A stretch of DNA of 8,731 nt from Firmicutes bacterium CAG:534 (lineage in GTDB: Bacteria > Bacillota > Clostridia > Lachnospirales > Lachnospiraceae), in the NCBI GenBank assembly GCA_000436115.1, contig FR894523.1, positions 26,384 to 35,114 of the forward strand, given 5' to 3'. Below are positions 5,879-8,731 of the stretch, piece by piece. The position numbers and the translations under genes are program-made. Within the stretch, counting starts at the first letter, position 1. Each line of letters starts with the position of its first letter. Under the pieces are notes generated by a model. That model was not told where the DNA came from. It saw nothing but the letters and a program-made list of their open reading frames with translations, and made no database searches.

Positions 5879-6955
5879 GTGTTTGATAAGCTGGAAGATT
5901 TATTAATTCGATATGAAGAGATCATGGGCGAGCTTGGCGAGCCCACAGTTACCAACAATCAGGAAAGATTTCGTAAGCTGATGAAGGAGCAGAGCGATCT
6001 GACCCCTATTGTGGAGGCTTATAAGGAATACAAAAAGGCCAAGCAGGACATTGAAGATTCCCTTGCGCTTCTGGATGAAGAGTCAGATGAAGAGATGAAG
6101 GAAATGCTCAAGGAGGAATTAAGCTCAGCGAAAAAGAGCGTGGAAGAGCTGGAGCAGAGGTTAAAGATCCTTCTTCTTCCCAAGGATCCTAATGATGACA
6201 AGAATGTAATCATGGAGATCCGCGCCGGAGCAGGCGGAGATGAGGCAGCTCTGTTTGCAGCGGAAATGTACAGGCTTTATGTGCATTATGCAGAAGGCCA
6301 GCACTGGAGAGTAGAGCTTTTGAATGTAGATGAGATCGGCATTGGCGGCATGAAGGAAGTGAACTTCATGATCACCGGGCAGGGCGCTTACTCAAAGCTG
6401 AAATATGAAAGCGGCGTCCACCGTGTTCAGCGTGTGCCGGAAACGGAATCCGGCGGCCGTATCCACACCTCTACTGTCAGTGTGGCAGTTATGCCGGAGG
6501 TGGACGAGGATATTGATATTGTCATTGATGAAAAGGATATCCGTATTGATGTAATGCGTGCATCCGGAAACGGCGGACAGTGTGTCAATACGACGGACTC
6601 TGCCGTACGTCTGACCCATTACCCTACAGGGATCGTAGTGTACAGCCAGACCGAAAAATCCCAGCTCCAGAATAAGGCCAAGGCTTTTGCACTTTTAAAG
6701 GCAAAGCTTTATGATATGGAGCAGCAGCAGCGCCATGATGCAGAGGCAGAGCTGCGAAGAAGCCAGATCGGTACCGGCGACCGTTCTGAAAAGATCAGAA
6801 CCTACAATTTCCCTCAGGGGCGTGTGACGGACCATCGTATCGGTTTAACCCTTTACAAGCTTGACAAGATCATGAACGGGGATATTCAGGAGATCATTGA
6901 CGGCTGTATTACAGCTGACCAAGCTGCGAAGCTGGCAAAGATGAATGAAGGCTAA
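5879..6955 (+). CDS. prfA: Peptide chain release factor 1 (RF1)
   Basis: A 358-residue class-I release factor that recognises UAA and UAG and triggers peptidyl-tRNA hydrolysis. Residues 1-100 form the coiled N-terminal domain. The stop-codon recognition tripeptide region reads RVPETESGGRIHTS with P187-E188-T189, the P-x-T pattern of RF1 rather than the SPF of RF2. The catalytic GGQ is at 232-234 within GNGGQCVNTTDSAVR; Q234 is the residue methylated by PrmC. RSQIGTGDRSEKIRTYNFPQGRVTDHRI is intact. The start codon is GTG 5879, supported by AAAGGA at 5864-5869 and by the product beginning VFDKLEDLL as in other RF1 proteins. The length is normal. The last codons overlap the following terminator. 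Confidence 0.97.
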   Translation: MFDKLEDLLIRYEEIMGELGEPTVTNNQERFRKLMKEQSDLTPIVEAYKEYKKAKQDIEDSLALLDEESDEEMKEMLKEELSSAKKSVEELEQRLKILLLPKDPNDDKNVIMEIRAGAGGDEAALFAAEMYRLYVHYAEGQHWRVELLNVDEIGIGGMKEVNFMITGQGAYSKLKYESGVHRVQRVPETESGGRIHTSTVSVAVMPEVDEDIDIVIDEKDIRIDVMRASGNGGQCVNTTDSAVRLTHYPTGIVVYSQTEKSQLQNKAKAFALLKAKLYDMEQQQRHDAEAELRRSQIGTGDRSEKIRTYNFPQGRVTDHRIGLTLYKLDKIMNGDIQEIIDGCITADQAAKLAKMNEG

Positions 6956-6977
6956 AAGCCGCTGACAGCGGCTTTTT
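6954..6977 (+). terminator. Intrinsic terminator overlapping the prfA stop
   Basis: AAAAGCCGCT (6954-6963) pairs perfectly with AGCGGCTTTT (6967-6976) around a 3-nt loop, and the T run ends at 6977. The stem begins inside the TAA stop codon of prfA (6953-6955). It ends the yqhQ-prmC-prfA unit. Confidence 0.9.
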
Positions 6978-6983
6978 CAAAAC

Positions 6984-7011
6984 GATACGGTTAGCATGAG
7001 CTAACCGTATC
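6984..7011. repeat. Perfect 12-bp inverted repeat after the prfA terminator
   Basis: GATACGGTTAGC (6984-6995) is followed by a 4-nt loop ATGA and its exact complement GCTAACCGTATC (7000-7011). No T run follows on the + strand. On the - strand the stem is followed by GTTTTG, only a weak tail. It could be a protein-binding palindrome, a 3'-end stabilising stem or a weak reverse-strand terminator. A third, bulged stem (GCGGCT 7013-7018 with AGCCGC 7032-7037, extended by GT/AC) follows immediately. Confidence 0.7.
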
Positions 7012-7075
7012 CGCGGCTTGTGGATCCGTACAGCCGCAGTATTGCCAATGAGCGTGCGCAGAAAAGGGGATTTTT

Positions 7076-7348
7076 ATGAGGACGATGATTGCCGTCGTAT
7101 TTTATTTTTTGTATTGGGGAGCGTGCTATCTGGGGACAGGCACAGATAAGAAAAACCTCATGGGTCTGCGTTCTTATCCCGAAGAGGTGCAGAGCCTTGT
7201 ACGAAAGGATGCGCAGCTTGCCAAAGACGTTCCGAAGGAAAAATCCATAGCAGCTATTTTACTTGGGAACCTTCTTCTTTTTACCATTGTGTTTTCCGTT
7301 TTGGGTGTGGTTATATTTGTATGCCACAGGCAGAACTTTGGCATATAA
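7076..7348 (+). CDS. Small two-helix membrane protein, probably C-terminally truncated
   Basis: A 90-residue product with hydrophobic helices at about 3-20 (IAVVFYFLYWGACYLG) and 58-82 (IAAILLGNLLLFTIVFSVLGVVIFV), and a polar loop between them (GTGTDKKNLMGLRSYPEEVQSLV). I do not assign a function. It resembles, from memory, the N-terminal half of longer Clostridia membrane proteins of roughly 160-200 residues that have further helices; on that reading the gene has lost its 3' half. The frame ends HRQNFGI, and its TAA (7346-7348) lies inside the first of three TATAAT hexamers, exactly where the AT-rich toxin-antitoxin segment begins. AAAAGGGGA just upstream of ATG 7076 is a good ribosome binding site. 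No clear promoter is visible. The reading frame is intact, so a short protein may still be made. Confidence 0.6.
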   Translation: MRTMIAVVFYFLYWGACYLGTGTDKKNLMGLRSYPEEVQSLVRKDAQLAKDVPKEKSIAAILLGNLLLFTIVFSVLGVVIFVCHRQNFGI

Positions 7349-7351
7349 TTG

Positions 7352-7379
7352 TTGAAAAAGGATATAATTATGGTATAAT
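7352..7379 (+). promoter_or_regulatory. Promoter of the toxin-antitoxin pair
   Basis: The -35 box TTGAAA (7352-7357), a 16-bp spacer and the -10 box TATAAT (7374-7379) are preceded by TGG (7371-7373), an extended -10 element. Further TATAAT hexamers lie at 7344-7349 and 7363-7368. Transcription would begin near 7386, leaving a leader of roughly 20 nt before the antitoxin ATG. Confidence 0.7.
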
Positions 7380-7385
7380 TAATCC
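7360..7385. promoter_or_regulatory. Inverted-repeat operator over the toxin-antitoxin -10 box
   Basis: The left arm GGATATAATTAT (7360-7371) and the right arm ATAATTAATCC (7375-7385) are exact reverse complements apart from one extra A in the left arm, separated by 3 nt. The repeat covers the -10 box and lies upstream of the expected transcription start, so it would act as DNA. Phd/YefM antitoxins commonly bind palindromes overlapping their own promoter and repress it, more strongly with toxin bound. That this repeat is the operator is inferred from position. Confidence 0.5.
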
Positions 7386-7404
7386 ATATTTAGGAGGTGT
7401 ATTT

Positions 7405-7665
7405 ATGCCGCAAATTATTCCAATTAAAGATTTGAAAAATACATCTGAGATTTCTGATATGTGCCACAAGGCAGAAGAGCCTATTTACATTACGAAAAAC
7501 GGTTATGGCGATATGGTCATTATGAGTATGGAAGTTTATGAGTCTACCATAAAACAACTTTCCATGTATAAAGACATTGAAATTTCTGAAAAGCAGATCG
7601 AAGTAGGTCAGGTAAAGGATGCCAGGACAGCACTCAGAGAAATGAGAGCGAAGTATGAATTATAA
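7405..7665 (+). CDS. Phd/YefM family antitoxin
   Basis: An 86-residue protein starting MPQIIPIKDLKNTSEISDMC, typical of the Phd/YefM N-terminal dimerisation and DNA-binding fold (P-I-KDL..T..I...C..A..PI.ITKNGYGD.VIMS...Y). Residues 1-52 form the DNA-binding part. The C-terminal helical tail (KDARTALREMRAKYEL) should wrap the toxin and neutralise it. The frame is open further back to 7321, but ATG 7405 is chosen because TAGGAGGTG (7391-7399) lies just upstream and the promoter lies between. The gene overlaps the toxin start by 11 nt, the usual translational coupling for type II modules. The segment is much more AT-rich than the housekeeping genes, suggesting acquisition. The family assignment is firm; the subfamily (RelB-like against YefM-like) is less so. 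Confidence 0.88.
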   Translation: MPQIIPIKDLKNTSEISDMCHKAEEPIYITKNGYGDMVIMSMEVYESTIKQLSMYKDIEISEKQIEVGQVKDARTALREMRAKYEL

Positions 7666-7966
7666 ATTAGTTATTTCAGAATATGCAGATGAGCTGCTTA
7701 ATAATCTGATATACTATTTAATTTATCATTTGAAAAACGAGCAAGCTGCAAAGCATTTGGTAGATGGTGTTGACAGTATCTATAACAGGTTGGAAACGAA
7801 TCCTTTTCAATTTCCGATTAGCAAAGATAGGTATTTAGCAAGTAAAGGCTATCATGAAGCAGTTGTTCCGCAGATGGATTATGTTGTTATTTTTGGTGTA
7901 AGAGCGGAAGTTGTAAATGTAGTTGGTGTTTTTCATCAGTTGGAGAGCTACCCAAATAAGTTATAA
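7655..7966 (+). CDS. RelE/ParE superfamily toxin
   Basis: A 103-residue basic protein, the toxin of the pair. It reads as a RelE/ParE fold: an N-terminal strand (YKLVISEYA), two helices with ELLNNLIYYL and AAKHLVDGVDSIYNRLETNPFQFP, then the strands YHEAVVPQMDYVVIFGV and AEVVNVVGVFHQLESY. The NP..FP turn and the C-terminal strand ending in HQ are typical. RelE members cleave ribosome-bound mRNA and ParE members poison gyrase; the sequence alone does not decide which, so no symbol is given. The ATG at 7655 overlaps the antitoxin TAA (7663-7665) by 11 nt, and its own ribosome binding site (GAGAG near 7644-7648) is weak, consistent with coupling. One sampled 60-base stretch (7681-7740) contains 15 G+C, against 32 in an equal stretch of prfA (6541-6600). 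No terminator follows. Confidence 0.85.
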   Translation: MNYKLVISEYADELLNNLIYYLIYHLKNEQAAKHLVDGVDSIYNRLETNPFQFPISKDRYLASKGYHEAVVPQMDYVVIFGVRAEVVNVVGVFHQLESYPNKL

Positions 7967-8038
7967 ATAAAACAAGCAGCAGATGATAAGAGGCTGCAAA
8001 TAATAATTCCCTAGCTGTTTGACTGATCGTTTGTGCTC

Positions 8039-8067
8039 TTGCAATGGAAAATCCTATGAGATACAAT
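8039..8067 (+). promoter_or_regulatory. Consensus-like promoter of the carbonic anhydrase-Nudix gene
   Basis: The -35 box TTGCAA (8039-8044), a 17-bp spacer and the -10 box TACAAT (8062-8067) are close to the sigma-A consensus. The start site is near 8074, about 25 nt before the ATG at 8099. Expression of the downstream gene is therefore separate from the toxin-antitoxin pair. Confidence 0.7.
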
Positions 8068-8098
8068 GTTTTTAAAATCATGGGAAGTGAGGAGCAAA

Positions 8099-8731
8099 AT
8101 GTCCTGTTATCTTGCAGAAAACGCAACTGTAAAAGGAACCGTATCCATAGGAGAAAACGCAGGGATCTGGTATCATGCCACGATCCGTGCAGATTCTGAC
8201 CTTGTCAGTATTGGAAAGGAAACCAATGTGCAGGATGGGGCCGTTATCCATGTTACGAAGGGATATCCCGTAACCATTGGAGAAGGCGTGACCATCGGCC
8301 ACGGGGCGATCGTACATGGCTGCACGGTAGGGGACAATACGCTGATCGGCATGGGAGCAATTCTCTTAAACGGCGCCAGGATCGGCAAAAACTGCATCAT
8401 CGGTGCAGGGGCGCTGATCACCCAGAATATGAAGATACCGGACGGATGCCTTGCTTTTGGAAATCCGGCTAAGATACAGCGCAGTCTTACAAAGGAGGAA
8501 ATAGACGGAAACCGCGCAAATGCCGGCAGGTATGTGGAGGCTGCAAGGAAACAGCTTATGGCTTCGGAGGGCAGCCCAAGGCACTATAACTGCATTGTGG
8601 TGTTTGACCGGGAAAGGGACAGGCTTTTGTTTTGCAAACGGAAAAAGGAGCCCTATCAGGGACTTTACAATTTTGTGGGAGGCAAGGTGGAGCCGGGAGA
8701 GGATGGCACAGATGCGGCTTACAGGGAGCTG
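8099..8731 (+). CDS. Gamma-carbonic anhydrase-like protein fused to a Nudix hydrolase (3' end outside window)
   Basis: An open frame of 211 codons runs to the last base without a stop. Residues 1-130 are a left-handed beta-helix of hexapeptide repeats (IGENAG, IGEGVT, IGHGAI, VGDNTL, IGKNCI). They carry the gamma-class carbonic anhydrase residues: likely zinc ligands H51, H68 and H73, with R30, D32 and Q45 at the positions equivalent to the conserved Arg, Asp and Gln of that family. Residues 133-160 form the usual C-terminal helix (LTKEEIDGNRANAGRYVEAARKQLM). From about 162 the frame continues directly as a Nudix fold (HYNCIVVFDRERDRLLFCKRKK, YNFVGGKVEPGED), with a Nudix box beginning G195-x5-E201-x7-R209-E210. 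This part resembles 8-oxo-dGTP diphosphatase (MutT)-type proteins. GGAG at 8091-8094 precedes ATG 8099. An internal in-frame ATG at 8558, with AAGGAA upstream, could start a separate Nudix protein. Activity of either domain is inferred. Confidence 0.88.
   Translation, partial: MSCYLAENATVKGTVSIGENAGIWYHATIRADSDLVSIGKETNVQDGAVIHVTKGYPVTIGEGVTIGHGAIVHGCTVGDNTLIGMGAILLNGARIGKNCIIGAGALITQNMKIPDGCLAFGNPAKIQRSLTKEEIDGNRANAGRYVEAARKQLMASEGSPRHYNCIVVFDRERDRLLFCKRKKEPYQGLYNFVGGKVEPGEDGTDAAYREL

Noticed and set aside
7321..7404. A longer antitoxin start at 7321
   Set aside because: It would lie upstream of the promoter and ribosome binding site and would overlap the membrane-protein end. ATG 7405 has an ideal TAGGAGGTG and the family N-terminus.
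7976..7997. Hairpin GCAGC/GCTGC after the toxin as a terminator
   Set aside because: The stem is only 5 bp with a 12-nt loop, and no T run follows. I do not call it a terminator.
7341..8010. Target-site duplication flanking the toxin-antitoxin segment
   Set aside because: GCATATAATT (7341) and GCAAATAATAATT (about 7996) look vaguely alike but are not exact repeats and are simple AT text. There is no convincing duplication or inverted terminal repeat.
1..8731. CRISPR array, tRNA, rRNA, riboswitch or phage genes
   Set aside because: No regularly spaced repeats, cloverleaf sequences, conserved rRNA text, recognisable riboswitch cores or phage/transposase motifs were seen on either strand.

Overview
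The window looks like a chromosomal segment of a Gram-positive anaerobe of the Clostridia, most likely a Lachnospiraceae (Blautia/Clostridium cluster XIVa type). The pointers are strong AGGAGG-type ribosome binding sites, moderate GC in the housekeeping genes (about half in sampled stretches), a zinc-ribbon L31, a Rho with an Arg/Glu-rich N-terminal insert, and the gene order rho - rpmE - yqhQ (DUF1385) - prmC - prfA. All supported genes are on the + strand. Taxonomy is inferred from protein flavour and gene order, not from a search.

Layout. (1) 2-1800: the 3' end of purF followed 23 nt later by purB. These are the first committed step and a late step of purine synthesis. PurB is the long type that resembles animal ADSL. 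(2) 1801-3558: a promoter, a leader of about 200 nt with a possible 20-codon upstream ORF and competing hairpins, then rho. (3) 3559-3931: a very good promoter, a possible autoregulatory leader, rpmE (ribosomal protein L31) and a strong intrinsic terminator. (4) 3932-6977: yqhQ-like membrane protein, prmC (release-factor glutamine methyltransferase) and prfA (RF1), spaced 7 and 6 nt apart and ended by an intrinsic terminator that overlaps the prfA stop codon. PrmC methylates the GGQ glutamine of RF1, so enzyme and substrate are co-transcribed. (5) 6978-8098: an accessory patch. It holds two further hairpins, a short two-helix membrane protein that looks cut off at its C-terminus, and an AT-rich Phd/YefM-RelE/ParE type toxin-antitoxin pair with its own promoter and an inverted-repeat operator over the -10 box. 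(6) 8099-8731: a consensus-like promoter and an open frame running off the window that joins a gamma-class carbonic anhydrase-like left-handed beta-helix to a Nudix hydrolase domain in one uninterrupted frame.

Most of the window is core machinery: purine synthesis, transcription termination (Rho) and translation (L31, PrmC, RF1). The least ordinary parts are the carbonic anhydrase-Nudix fusion, the toxin-antitoxin module next to a seemingly truncated membrane gene, and the rho leader. I found no wholly new multi-gene system, no CRISPR array, no tRNA or rRNA, and no recombinase or transposase gene.
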